This document shows positions 9,089 to 17,768 of a DNA stretch of 64,000 nt, piece after piece. The notes under the pieces were generated by a model. That model was not told where the DNA came from and did no database searches. It worked only from the letters and a program-made list of their open reading frames with translations. Position 1 is the first letter of the stretch, and each line of letters begins with the position of its first letter. Location of the stretch: positions 496,001 through 560,000 of the forward strand of contig NZ_OY781470.1 of NCBI RefSeq assembly GCF_963676935.1, read 5' to 3'. Position numbers and translations under genes: made by a program. This DNA is from Halarcobacter sp. GTDB lineage: Bacteria > Campylobacterota > Campylobacteria > Campylobacterales > Arcobacteraceae.

Positions 9089-9094
9089 ATTATA
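9089..9094 (-). promoter_or_regulatory. -10 box of the small minus-strand transcript
   Basis: ATTATA on the plus strand reads TATAAT on the minus strand, about 30 bp upstream of the 12-codon ORF. The -35 region (TTACTT, 9112-9117) is weak, which is usual for promoters of this phylum. Confidence 0.55.
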
Positions 9095-9217
9095 CTCCTT
9101 TTTTTTATTAAAAGTAAATTAAATTTGAAATTAATATGAAAATATATAGAAAAAATAAATTTAATTAATCTAAATCTAGTTTAATTTTGTTAAAATTCAA
9201 AGAAAATTTGGATTAAT

Positions 9218-9994
9218 ATGAAAGATAAATTAAAAGAGATTATATTAGAAGCAGGAAAGATATTAAGAGATGGATATTTTTCTAAAAAAGATGTAAATTT
9301 TAAAGCAAAAAAAGATTTAGTTACAAAATATGATGTTGCAGTTGAAAATTTTTTAAAAGAGAAGTTTTCAGATGAGTTTAAAGATTTTAACTTAATTGCT
9401 GAAGAATCAAATAATGAAAATATTGAGTTTAATAATTCTATTATCATAGACCCAATAGATGGAACAACAAATTTTGTAAATCAAGTTCCCCATACTGCAA
9501 TATCTGTAGGAGTTTATAAAGATAAAAAACCTTATATAGGTATAGTATATAATCCTATTTTGGATGAACTTTATGAAGCACAGATTAATTGTGGTGCTTT
9601 TTTAAATGGAGAGAAAATTGAAGTTTCTAAAGAGAAGGTTTTTCAAAAGGCATTAATATCAACTGGTTTTCCATATAGTAGTGGTACAAATCAAGATGAT
9701 CTATTAGATGTTATAGAAAAGATTAAAAATATTTTGCCAAAGTGTCAAGATATTAGAAGATTAGGTTCTGCAGCTTTAGATTTATGTTATATAGCAAAAG
9801 GTACATACGAAGGTTATTATGAAATGAATCTAAAAGCATGGGATGTAAGTGCAGGAATAATAATCTTATTGGAAGCTGGTGGACAAGTATCAAATTTATA
9901 TCTGCAAGATTATAAATTATTTGAAGACAAATATATAGTTGCTTCAAATGGTCTTATTCACTCACATTTAATATCTAATTTAGTTATGAAGTAA
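9218..9994 (+). CDS. suhB: Inositol-1-monophosphatase family protein (SuhB-like)
   Basis: A Mg2+-dependent sugar/inositol phosphatase of the IMPase fold, 258 residues. Metal-binding motifs are clear: E62-E63, D78-P-I-D-G-T-T-N85 and W208-D209 in AWDVSAG. Family members hydrolyse inositol-1-phosphate, histidinol phosphate, NADP or fructose-1,6-bisphosphate, and the substrate cannot be chosen from the sequence. It is full length and starts at ATG 9218. It is followed by glmS on the same strand after 57 bp. Confidence 0.88.
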   Translation: MKDKLKEIILEAGKILRDGYFSKKDVNFKAKKDLVTKYDVAVENFLKEKFSDEFKDFNLIAEESNNENIEFNNSIIIDPIDGTTNFVNQVPHTAISVGVYKDKKPYIGIVYNPILDELYEAQINCGAFLNGEKIEVSKEKVFQKALISTGFPYSSGTNQDDLLDVIEKIKNILPKCQDIRRLGSAALDLCYIAKGTYEGYYEMNLKAWDVSAGIIILLEAGGQVSNLYLQDYKLFEDKYIVASNGLIHSHLISNLVMK

Positions 9995-10051
9995 TTTTTT
10001 AGTAATTTTTAGATATTATAAATACTTTTAAAAATATTCAAAAGGGTAAAT

Positions 10052-11854
10052 ATGTGCGGTATTGTAGGGTACATAGGTAAAAAAGATACAACAAAATTTT
10101 TATTAGACGGTTTAAAAGAATTAGAATATAGAGGTTATGACTCAACTGGAATGGCTTTATTAAACAATAATAAAATTGATGTTTTTAAAGCATTAGGAAA
10201 ATTAACTAATCTAGTAAATAAAATTAGTAATGCTTCTTTAGATGAATACCCAATAGGCATTGGTCATACAAGGTGGGCAACCCATGGAAAACCTACTGAA
10301 TTAAATGCACATCCACACTTAGGTGAATACTCTTATGTTGTTCACAATGGAATAATTGAAAACTATAAAGAGATAAAAGAAGAGTTACAAGCTCAAGGAG
10401 TAAAGTTTGTTTCTCAAACTGATACAGAAGTAATTGTACATCTTTTTGAAAGTTTTTATAATAAATCAAATGATTCAAAAAAAGCATTTGAAAATACAAT
10501 AGAAAAGCTAAAAGGTGCATTTTCAATCCTTTTAATCTCAAAAGCAGACCCAGAAAAAATATTTTTCTTTAAAAATGGAAGTCCTTTGATAATTGCAAAA
10601 GGTAATGATGAAGGTGAAGTTATGTTTGCATCTTCAGATGCACCTTTAATTGGTCTTGCACAAGATGTAGTTTATTTAGAAGATGGAGTGGGAGGAATTG
10701 CCTCTGCTTCAAACATAGAGTTTTTAAGTGATAATTATACTTGGAGTACCCTTCCTACATCAAAACAATTTGCTCAAAAAGATGGTTTTAGATTCTTTAT
10801 GGAAAAAGAGATTTATGAGCAAAGTAATGTAGTAAGTGATTGTATGCTTGGAAGAATACAAGATGAAGGAATATATTTTGATGAAATTAATCCAAGCTTA
10901 ATTGAAGGAATTAAAGAGATAAAATTATGTGCATGTGGTACATCGCACCATGCAGGTCTAACATCTTCATATCTTTTTGAAAGACTTTCAAAAATAAAAT
11001 GTAATGTAGAAGTAGCAAGTGAGTTTAGATACAAAGAGCCTCTACTTACGAAAGATACATTATTTATAGTTATTTCTCAAAGTGGAGAAACAGCTGATAC
11101 TTTAGAGGCTTTAAAGATGGCAAAGAATGCTGGACTTAAATCTTTAGTTATTTGTAATGTTGATAATTCATCTATGACAAGACTTGCTGATTATACTATT
11201 TTAACAAGGGCAGGAATAGAAAAAGGTGTAGCTTCAACTAAGGCATTTTCAACTCAAACAGTAGTTTTATGGATGTTATCTCTTTATTTTGCTAAAATAA
11301 ACGGTTCAATTTCAAATGAGAAGTTACAAAGTGAATTAAAAGCCTTAAGAGAGGTTCCTAAAACATTAATTGTTGAAGATAAAATTCACGAAAAATGTAG
11401 AAGACTATCGAAAAGATATCTTCATGGTCATGGTTTTTTCTTTATAGGACGTGATGTCTTTTTCCCATTAGCATTAGAAGGTGCTTTAAAATTAAAAGAA
11501 ATTTCATATTTGCACGCAGAAGGATATCCTGCAGGTGAAATGAAACATGGTCCAATCGCATTGGCAGATCCTGAGTTATTTACAATTGCTTTGATGCCAC
11601 AAAATTTATTATATGATAAAATAAAATCAAATGTTGAAGAGTTAAGTGCAAGAGATAGTACTATTTGTGCCATATCTCCTCTTGATTTTGATCTTAGTGA
11701 TGATTTTATTAAAACTCAAGAAACAGAGCATTATATGTTAGAGTTTTTTGAGATGTTAGTTGTATTGCAACTTCTATCAATGGAGATTTCAATACGATTA
11801 GGGAATGATGTTGACATGCCAAGGAATTTGGCAAAGTCCGTTACTGTTGAATAA
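10052..11854 (+). CDS. glmS: Glutamine-fructose-6-phosphate aminotransferase (isomerizing)
   Basis: GlmS makes glucosamine-6-phosphate from fructose-6-phosphate and glutamine, the first step toward UDP-GlcNAc for peptidoglycan and LPS. The 600-residue protein has the catalytic Cys2 (MCGIVGYIG) and an N-terminal glutaminase domain with GHTRWATHG and HNGIIENY. Two SIS sugar-isomerase domains follow (CGTSHHAGL; SQSGETADT), and it ends in the conserved NLAKSVTVE. The ribosome binding site AAAGGG is well placed. No glmS ribozyme is evident in the 57-bp gap upstream. Confidence 0.97.
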   Translation: MCGIVGYIGKKDTTKFLLDGLKELEYRGYDSTGMALLNNNKIDVFKALGKLTNLVNKISNASLDEYPIGIGHTRWATHGKPTELNAHPHLGEYSYVVHNGIIENYKEIKEELQAQGVKFVSQTDTEVIVHLFESFYNKSNDSKKAFENTIEKLKGAFSILLISKADPEKIFFFKNGSPLIIAKGNDEGEVMFASSDAPLIGLAQDVVYLEDGVGGIASASNIEFLSDNYTWSTLPTSKQFAQKDGFRFFMEKEIYEQSNVVSDCMLGRIQDEGIYFDEINPSLIEGIKEIKLCACGTSHHAGLTSSYLFERLSKIKCNVEVASEFRYKEPLLTKDTLFIVISQSGETADTLEALKMAKNAGLKSLVICNVDNSSMTRLADYTILTRAGIEKGVASTKAFSTQTVVLWMLSLYFAKINGSISNEKLQSELKALREVPKTLIVEDKIHEKCRRLSKRYLHGHGFFFIGRDVFFPLALEGALKLKEISYLHAEGYPAGEMKHGPIALADPELFTIALMPQNLLYDKIKSNVEELSARDSTICAISPLDFDLSDDFIKTQETEHYMLEFFEMLVVLQLLSMEISIRLGNDVDMPRNLAKSVTVE

Positions 11855-11903
11855 ATATTAATTTTTTATTTTTTAAATTTTAAAATAAAAAGTAAGTGTG
11901 TAT

Positions 11904-11954
11904 TTAATGGAAAACAAAAATGGAAAACCTACGAGGAAAACAAAAATGGAAAAC
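11904..11954 (+). repeat. Triplicated ATGGAAAAC around the metK start
   Basis: ATGGAAAAC occurs at 11907, 11920 and 11946. The outer two are in the metK frame and the middle one is in another frame. It looks like a small tandem duplication of the translation start region that leaves extra start codons upstream of the start with the best ribosome binding site. Confidence 0.7.
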
Positions 11955-13157
11955 AAAAATCAATACTTATTTACAAGTGAAGTTGTAAGTCCGGGGCACC
12001 CAGATAAGTGTGCAGATATTATTGCTGATTCAATCGTTGATAGATTGATAATAGAAGATAGCGAGAGTAGAGTTGCTTCGGAAGTTTTTGTTGCTGGAAA
12101 GCATGTTGTAATTGGTGGAGAAGTTAAATCTAAATGCCAATTATCACAAAAAGAGTATGAAGAAATTGTAAAAGATGCTCTTGCAAAAATTGGTTATGAT
12201 GGTAAATCTAGTTTTACAAAAGAACAATGTTTACATCCTGATGATGTAGAAGTACAGGTGCTTTTAAACCAACAAAGCCCAGATATCTCACAAGGTGTTG
12301 ATCAAACAACTGGAGATATAGGTGCTGGAGATCAAGGTATTATGTTTGGTTTTGCTTCAAGCGAAACAGCTGATTTAATGCCAGCTGCTATTACTTATGC
12401 TAGAATGTTGGCTGATAAAGTTTATAATTATGCATTAAACCATAAACATAAACTTGGTGTTGATATTAAAACTCAAGTTACTATTGATTATGGTACAAAA
12501 GAGAATTTTGAGAATTGCAAACCTCAAAAAATTCATACAATTGTTGTTAGTGCACCTTCTGTTGAAGGTATGCCAATTGAAGAGGTAAGAGAGTTAATTC
12601 AAGGACTTATTGATGACACAGGTTTACCACCAGAGATGTATAAAAAGGATGAAACAATTATTCATATTAATCCAACGGGAAGATATGTAAATCACTCATC
12701 TTTACATGATAGTGGATTAACAGGAAGAAAACTGATAGTTGATTCATTTGGAGGTTATGCACCAATTGGTGGTGGAGCACAATCAAGTAAAGATTATACA
12801 AAAGTTGATAGATCTGGACTTTATGCTGCAAGATGGATTGCAAAAAATATTGTTGCAGCTGGACTTGCAAATAAGGCAGTTGTACAAATATCTTATGCAA
12901 TTGGTGTTGCTAGACCAACTTCTGTTGCCGTTGATACAATGGGTACATATACAAAAATTGATGATGACAAGTTATCACAATTTGTAATGGATGAATATCC
13001 GTTAACTCCAAGATGGATTACTGAGCAGTTCAACCTTGATAAACCTTCTGAAGAAACATTCCTTTATGCGGATGTTGCTGCAAGAGGACAAGTTGGACAA
13101 AGTGATTATCCTTGGGAAAAACTTGATCAAGTAGAAAAATTTAAAAGCTTAGTTTAG
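11946..13157 (+). CDS. metK: S-adenosylmethionine synthetase
   Basis: MetK converts methionine and ATP to S-adenosylmethionine, the cell's methyl donor. Numbered from ATG 11946, the 403-residue protein has GHPDK (17-21), the ATP motif [10 protein letters not shown] (126-135) and the glycine-rich P-loop-like [16 protein letters not shown] near 276-290. This start is preferred because GAGG (11933-11936) is correctly spaced and [15 protein letters not shown] then begins at the usual distance. Earlier in-frame starts (ATG 11907, GTG 11898) would add 13 or 16 residues, including a duplicated MENKN. accD follows after 11 bp. Confidence 0.95.
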   Translation: MENKNQYLFTSEVVSPGHPDKCADIIADSIVDRLIIEDSESRVASEVFVAGKHVVIGGEVKSKCQLSQKEYEEIVKDALAKIGYDGKSSFTKEQCLHPDDVEVQVLLNQQSPDISQGVDQTTGDIGAGDQGIMFGFASSETADLMPAAITYARMLADKVYNYALNHKHKLGVDIKTQVTIDYGTKENFENCKPQKIHTIVVSAPSVEGMPIEEVRELIQGLIDDTGLPPEMYKKDETIIHINPTGRYVNHSSLHDSGLTGRKLIVDSFGGYAPIGGGAQSSKDYTKVDRSGLYAARWIAKNIVAAGLANKAVVQISYAIGVARPTSVAVDTMGTYTKIDDDKLSQFVMDEYPLTPRWITEQFNLDKPSEETFLYADVAARGQVGQSDYPWEKLDQVEKFKSLV

Positions 13158-13168
13158 AGGTATATATA

Positions 13169-14038
13169 ATGGATTTAAAAAACTTATTTAGCAAGATTAC
13201 ATTTGATAGCGGTAATAAAGAACAACCTACAAAAAATGATGCACCTACACACTGGATTAAGTGTCCAGAGTGTTCTGCATTAATGTTCTTTAAAGAGGTT
13301 GAAAACCAAAACAATATTTGTCCAAAATGTAATTTTCATATGAGAATTGGTGCAAAAAGAAGAATTGAAATTTTAGCAGACAGCGATTCTTTTGTTGAAT
13401 ATGATTCTGATTTAAAACCTATAGATCCGTTAAAATTTGTAGATAAAAAATCGTATAAAAAAAGAGTTGACGAAGCTTATAAAAAAACAGGAAGAAACTC
13501 TGCTGTTGTTAGTGGAGAGTGTACAATAAATGAAGTGCCTGTTCAAATTGTAGTTTTTGACTTTGCTTTTATGGGTGGAAGTTTAGGTTCTGTTGAGGGT
13601 GAAAAAATAGTTAGAGCTGTTGATAGAGCAATTCAAAATCATCAAGGTCTGATTATTGTTTCAGCTTCAGGTGGTGCTAGAATGCAAGAATCAACATTTT
13701 CTTTAATGCAGATGGCAAAAACATCAGCAGCACTTAAAAAAATGGATAAATTAAAACTTCCTTTTATCTCTGTCTTAACTGACCCAACAATGGGTGGTGT
13801 TTCTGCTTCATTTGCATTTTTAGGTGATATTATTATGGCTGAACCAGGAGCATTAGTAGGGTTTGCTGGTCAAAGAGTTATTAAGCAAACTATTGGTGCT
13901 GATCTACCTGAAGGTTTCCAAAGAGCAGAATTTTTACTTGAAAAAGGTTCAATTGATATGGTTGTAAATAGAAGTGAAATGAAAAAAACTCTTTCTGATT
14001 TATTAACAATGTTCCAAAAAGATACTAACGCTAGTTAA
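13169..14038 (+). CDS. accD: Acetyl-CoA carboxylase carboxyltransferase subunit beta
   Basis: AccD with AccA transfers the carboxyl group from carboxybiotin to acetyl-CoA, giving malonyl-CoA for fatty acid synthesis. The 289-residue protein has an N-terminal zinc ribbon (C32, C35, C51, C54). It also has the crotonase-like carboxyltransferase core with [21 protein letters not shown] and the later [12 protein letters not shown]. It follows metK closely and is followed by a hairpin and rlmH. It is full length with no anomalies. Confidence 0.97.
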   Translation: MDLKNLFSKITFDSGNKEQPTKNDAPTHWIKCPECSALMFFKEVENQNNICPKCNFHMRIGAKRRIEILADSDSFVEYDSDLKPIDPLKFVDKKSYKKRVDEAYKKTGRNSAVVSGECTINEVPVQIVVFDFAFMGGSLGSVEGEKIVRAVDRAIQNHQGLIIVSASGGARMQESTFSLMQMAKTSAALKKMDKLKLPFISVLTDPTMGGVSASFAFLGDIIMAEPGALVGFAGQRVIKQTIGADLPEGFQRAEFLLEKGSIDMVVNRSEMKKTLSDLLTMFQKDTNAS

Positions 14039-14043
14039 TTATA

Positions 14044-14063
14044 GATGGAGTTTTTACTCCATC
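14044..14063 (+). terminator. Perfect hairpin between accD and rlmH
   Basis: GATGGAGT (14044-14051) and ACTCCATC (14056-14063) form a perfect 8-bp stem around TTTT, 5 bp after the accD stop. No T run follows, and rlmH begins 10 bp later. It may be a weak terminator, an RNA-processing site or an mRNA-stabilising stem between the two genes. Confidence 0.5.
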
Positions 14064-14073
14064 ACTTAAATTT

Positions 14074-14532
14074 ATGGCAAAAATTAATATTTATGCAGTA
14101 GTAAAACCATCAAAAGATGAGTTTGACAAATTATCAAATGATTTTATAAAAATGTGTTCAAAGTTTGCAAAAGTTGAAGTTCATTCTATATTTAATAAAA
14201 ATATAGCTAAAGCTCAGTCAATAGGTGAAAAAGAAGCGCAAAAATCTTATACAGAAGCATTTGAACCTCATATGAAGGGGTATTGTATTGCCTTAGATGT
14301 GTTAGGTAAAAAAATTGATAGTTTTAAATTTTCAGAAATAATTACAACTCATAGTGAAATAAATTTTTTTATAGGTGGAGCTTATGGTTTTGAAAGAAGT
14401 TTTTTAGATAAATGCGAGCTTTCAATAAGCCTTAGTTCATTAACTATGGCTCATAAAGTAGTAACACTTGTATTACTTGAACAAATATTTAGAGGTTTGG
14501 CGATAAAAAATAACCATCCGTATCATAAATAA
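14074..14532 (+). CDS. rlmH: 23S rRNA (pseudouridine1915-N3)-methyltransferase RlmH
   Basis: RlmH is a SPOUT-class methyltransferase that methylates pseudouridine 1915 of 23S rRNA in the assembled 70S ribosome. The 152-residue length, the knot-forming SAM motif FFIGGAYGF (about 108-116), the LSSLTMAHKVV strand and the ending IFRGLAIKNNHPYHK are diagnostic. It lies between accD and a DksA-type gene. Confidence 0.95.
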   Translation: MAKINIYAVVKPSKDEFDKLSNDFIKMCSKFAKVEVHSIFNKNIAKAQSIGEKEAQKSYTEAFEPHMKGYCIALDVLGKKIDSFKFSEIITTHSEINFFIGGAYGFERSFLDKCELSISLSSLTMAHKVVTLVLLEQIFRGLAIKNNHPYHK

Positions 14533-14548
14533 TTTATAAATATTTGTG

Positions 14549-14554
14549 TATAAT
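14549..14554 (+). promoter_or_regulatory. -10 box upstream of the DksA-type gene
   Basis: TATAAT preceded by TTGTG lies 28 bp upstream of the ATG at 14582. No clear -35 is seen. It would let the DksA-type gene be transcribed independently of rlmH. Confidence 0.5.
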
Positions 14555-14581
14555 TGCAAAATTTTTTTAATAGGGTATAAT

Positions 14582-14935
14582 ATGGCTAACACTAAACAGA
14601 TAGAAGAATTAAAAAATATCTTGCTTGAGAGAAAAGATAAAATTACTAAAAACATTCAAGGTAGTAGAGATAGTATAGATTCTTTAAAAGATTCTGAGTG
14701 CAAAGATGATTATGATTATGCAGAAGTTTCTAGTGATTCTTTCAAAGAGGGGATAATTGCTAATCAACAAATTACAGAACTTAAAGAGATCGAAGATGCT
14801 CTTAAAAGAATAGAAAAAGGTACATATGGTATTTGTGAAATGTGCGATGAATCAATTGCTATTGGAAGATTAAGAGCAAAACCATTTGCAAAATTTTGTA
14901 CACCTTGTAGAGAGATTTACGAAGTAGAACAATAA
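14582..14935 (+). CDS. DksA/TraR-family C4 zinc finger protein
   Basis: DksA/TraR proteins bind the secondary channel of RNA polymerase and modulate transcription, often with ppGpp. From ATG 14582 the product is 117 residues: an N-terminal coiled-coil region followed by a C4 zinc finger with C85-x2-C88 and C106-x2-C109 (ICEMCDESIAIG, FCTPCREIYE). It is shorter than E. coli DksA (151) but typical of Campylobacterota homologues. An in-frame ATG at 14546 would add 12 residues but overlaps the likely promoter. AGGG lies at the right distance before 14582. Confidence 0.87.
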   Translation: MANTKQIEELKNILLERKDKITKNIQGSRDSIDSLKDSECKDDYDYAEVSSDSFKEGIIANQQITELKEIEDALKRIEKGTYGICEMCDESIAIGRLRAKPFAKFCTPCREIYEVEQ

Positions 14936-14952
14936 AATTAAAAGGATTAGAT

Positions 14953-15969
14953 GTGGGACTTAAATCGTATATAGGTTTTTCTTTATTATTTATATTAATA
15001 TTAGGACTAGCTATTTTTAGTATGGAAGCAGGGGATTATGAACTAAAAGTTTTTGACTTTTCATTAAACTTACCTATAGTGATATGGTTTTTATTACCTG
15101 TAGTTGTACTTTTTGTATTAAGCCTTCTACATCTTCTTTTTTACAGTACAGTTAACTACTGTAAGCAAAAAGCTTTTCTAAAAGATGAATTAACAATTGT
15201 TACTTCAGTGAAGAATTTTTTATTACAAAAAGATGAAAAATGTAAATTAAAAACATCTGGATATAAAAATATATTTAAGATATTAAATCAATTAAAACTT
15301 GATGTAAAAGATAATACTTTTACTTCAACTAATGAAGAGTTAAATCAAACAGTATCTTTAATAAAAGATATAAAAGCTGGAAAATATGTAAGTGAAAAAA
15401 ATCTTAAATTAGATAGTAATTCTGAACTTGCAAAAACAAATCTTATTAATAAAATAAATGAGCAAGTTGATTTTTCTTTAGATATTTTGAAAAAAGTTGA
15501 TGCATATTCTGAAGATGTAATTAAAATAGCATTTTTTAATGTATTAGAAAATAAAGCAATGACAACAATAAAAAAAGTTTACACTAGTGTTAAACTTGAT
15601 AGAGAAATGGCTTATAAACTTTTTTTGAAAGATGTTGATAATATTGAGTTTGGATTAACAAAGGAAGAGATTTTAAAGATAACTAAATCTTTAAATTATT
15701 CAAAAAATGAATATATAAATTTAGCAAAACTTTATAAAGCCGTGTTAAGTCCAGATAAATTAATAGAATTATTTGAATTTATTTCAAATGAAATAGAAGA
15801 AGCTGTAGATGCTAACTTATATGTTCTATGTGAATTAGAAATGATTGACAAAGTAAGAGAAATCTTAAGTGGTTATGATAACAATGAATTAGTTGCTTTT
15901 AGAGCTTTAATAGATTTAAAAGAAGCTGGAAAGCAATACTCTCTAGACGAAATCTCATATAATAATTAA
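14953..15969 (+). CDS. Membrane-anchored protein of unknown function
   Basis: Two hydrophobic helices lie near the N terminus (about residues 7-23 and 43-66), and the remaining ~270 residues are cytoplasmic-looking, helical and Lys/Glu-rich. No motif is recognised. It begins at GTG 14953, 6 bp after AAAGGA. An ATG at 14951 is out of frame. The stop codon overlaps the dusB start (TAATG), indicating translational coupling with dusB. Probably a conserved Campylobacterota protein of unknown function. Confidence 0.8.
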   Translation: MGLKSYIGFSLLFILILGLAIFSMEAGDYELKVFDFSLNLPIVIWFLLPVVVLFVLSLLHLLFYSTVNYCKQKAFLKDELTIVTSVKNFLLQKDEKCKLKTSGYKNIFKILNQLKLDVKDNTFTSTNEELNQTVSLIKDIKAGKYVSEKNLKLDSNSELAKTNLINKINEQVDFSLDILKKVDAYSEDVIKIAFFNVLENKAMTTIKKVYTSVKLDREMAYKLFLKDVDNIEFGLTKEEILKITKSLNYSKNEYINLAKLYKAVLSPDKLIELFEFISNEIEEAVDANLYVLCELEMIDKVREILSGYDNNELVAFRALIDLKEAGKQYSLDEISYNN

Positions 15970-16901
15970 TGAAAAATAAAATAGATTTTAGCCAGCCACT
16001 TATGGTGCTGGCTCCACTTGCCGGATATACTGATTTACCATTTCGTTCTGTTGTTAAAAAATTTGGTGCAGATATTACTATCTCTGAGATGATATCTTCA
16101 AATGCTTTAGTTTATAAGTCAGAAAAAACTAGAAAAATGATTGAAAAAGCTCCAAGTGAAGACCCTTATATTGTCCAAATAGCAGGAAATAAACCTGAAC
16201 TTGTAAGGGATGCTGTTGAGATTTTAAATGATATTGATGGTATTGATGGAATCGATTTAAATTGTGGTTGTCCTGCACCAAAAGTATTTAATCATGGATC
16301 AGGTTCAAATCTTTTAGGGGATTTAAAAAAACTTGAAGAGATTTTATTAACAGTAAAAAAATACAATAAAAAACAATATACAACTGCAAAAGTTAGAATT
16401 GGAGTAAATGAAAAAATACCAGTAGAAATTGCAAAAGTTGTAGAAGCTTGTGGAGTTGACTATATTGCAGTTCATGGAAGAACAAGAGCTGGAAAATATA
16501 AAGCGCCAGTTGATTATGATGCAATTAGGATGATGAAAGAAGCTGTTTCTATTCCAGTTATTGCAAATGGTGATATCAAAGATTATGATAAGGCAAAAGA
16601 GGTATTAAATTATACAAATGCAGATGGAGTAATGATTGGTCGTGCTGCAATTGGGAAACCTTGGATTTTTTATCAACTTAAAAATGGAATTGAAAATATC
16701 AGCGAAGATAAAAAAAGAGAAATTATTTTAGAACATTTTGATGCAGTACTAAAGTTTCATGGTCAACATGGTGCTGTAATGTTTAGAAAACTTTTACATT
16801 CTTACTCTAAAGGGTATAAAGGTGCAGCTGAATTTAGAGATATTATAAATCGAATATCTGACGCAGAAGTTATGCGAGATATGATAGAAAACTTTTTTTA
16901 A
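15969..16901 (+). CDS. dusB: tRNA-dihydrouridine synthase (DusB family)
   Basis: An FMN-dependent enzyme that reduces uridine to dihydrouridine in tRNA D-loops. The 310-residue TIM-barrel protein has APLAGYTDLPFR (15-26) and the active-site NCGCP motif with C101 as the likely proton donor. VHGRTRAGKY and the FMN-phosphate site VIANGDI...DGVMIGRAAIG follow. It shares one base with the stop codon of the preceding membrane protein. DusB versus another Dus subfamily is inferred from overall similarity. Confidence 0.93.
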   Translation: MKNKIDFSQPLMVLAPLAGYTDLPFRSVVKKFGADITISEMISSNALVYKSEKTRKMIEKAPSEDPYIVQIAGNKPELVRDAVEILNDIDGIDGIDLNCGCPAPKVFNHGSGSNLLGDLKKLEEILLTVKKYNKKQYTTAKVRIGVNEKIPVEIAKVVEACGVDYIAVHGRTRAGKYKAPVDYDAIRMMKEAVSIPVIANGDIKDYDKAKEVLNYTNADGVMIGRAAIGKPWIFYQLKNGIENISEDKKREIILEHFDAVLKFHGQHGAVMFRKLLHSYSKGYKGAAEFRDIINRISDAEVMRDMIENFF

Positions 16902-16945
16902 AAACTTTTTAGATAAAATATTAAACTTTTTGCAAAGGATAATAT

Positions 16946-17752
16946 TTGTCAGACTACTATTACGAATTAATAATTAAACCTTCAGGAAATTACGAAGTTT
17001 TTCTTGATCTTTTAAATTCATTAGTTAATGATGCTATTGAAGAGAGTGATGATTCAATCATTGCTAGAAGTGAAGAAGACTTAAGTGATATAGAATATGG
17101 AATAAACGAGTTTTCCAAGGCCGTTGGTATTGAGTGTGAAACAATATTATCAAAAAAGAAAAATATTGATTGGATAAAACAATATCAAGACTCAGTAAAA
17201 GCTGTAGAGGTTGGAAAATTTTATGTTAGACCCTCTTGGGATTTGGAAAAAGAGGATAAAATTAATATAATAATTGATCCTGCTTTGTCATTTGGTTCAG
17301 GGCATCATGAAACTACTTCTAGTTGTTTAGAAGCTATAAGTGAGTTTGTTAAAAAAGATGATGAAGTACTAGATGTTGGTACAGGAAGTGGTATTTTAGC
17401 AATTGGTGCATCAAAACTTGGTGCAATAGTAGATATTTGTGATACAGATGAAGTTTGTATAAAAGATACAAAAACAAATTATAATTTAAATAATGTTATA
17501 TTTAACAACTCTTGGGTGGGAAGTGTTAATAAAGCTGAAAAAAAATATGATATAGTTATAGCAAATATTGTAGCTGATGTATTAGTCTTTATAGCTTCTG
17601 ATTTGAAGAAGTGCTTAAAAGATGATGGTATATTAATAATATCAGGGATATTGGATAAACATATTGATAAGGTTTTAAGAAAATTTCAAGATGTGAAACA
17701 GTTAAAAGTGATTCATAAGAATGAATGGATAACTGTAGTATTAAAAAAATAA
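16946..17752 (+). CDS. prmA: Ribosomal protein L11 methyltransferase
   Basis: PrmA trimethylates lysines of ribosomal protein L11. The 268-residue product has an N-terminal L11-recognition domain and a Rossmann-type SAM domain with DVGTGSGILAIGASKLGA (about 143-160) and the motif NIVADVL (about 202-208). FGSGHHETT before the SAM motif is also typical. The start is a TTG at 16946, 6 bp after AAAGGAT, and no ATG fits upstream. ftsH follows 16 bp downstream. Confidence 0.94.
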   Translation: MSDYYYELIIKPSGNYEVFLDLLNSLVNDAIEESDDSIIARSEEDLSDIEYGINEFSKAVGIECETILSKKKNIDWIKQYQDSVKAVEVGKFYVRPSWDLEKEDKINIIIDPALSFGSGHHETTSSCLEAISEFVKKDDEVLDVGTGSGILAIGASKLGAIVDICDTDEVCIKDTKTNYNLNNVIFNNSWVGSVNKAEKKYDIVIANIVADVLVFIASDLKKCLKDDGILIISGILDKHIDKVLRKFQDVKQLKVIHKNEWITVVLKK

Positions 17753-17768
17753 AGGGAGCAAGATTTAT

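Noticed and set aside
10000-10051. glmS ribozyme
   Set aside because: The 57-bp gap is too short and too AT-rich to hold the ribozyme core.
11920-11988. Out-of-frame 22-codon ORF in the metK start repeat
   Set aside because: It has no ribosome binding site of its own and arises from the duplicated ATGGAAAAC. It is kept only as a comment under the repeat.
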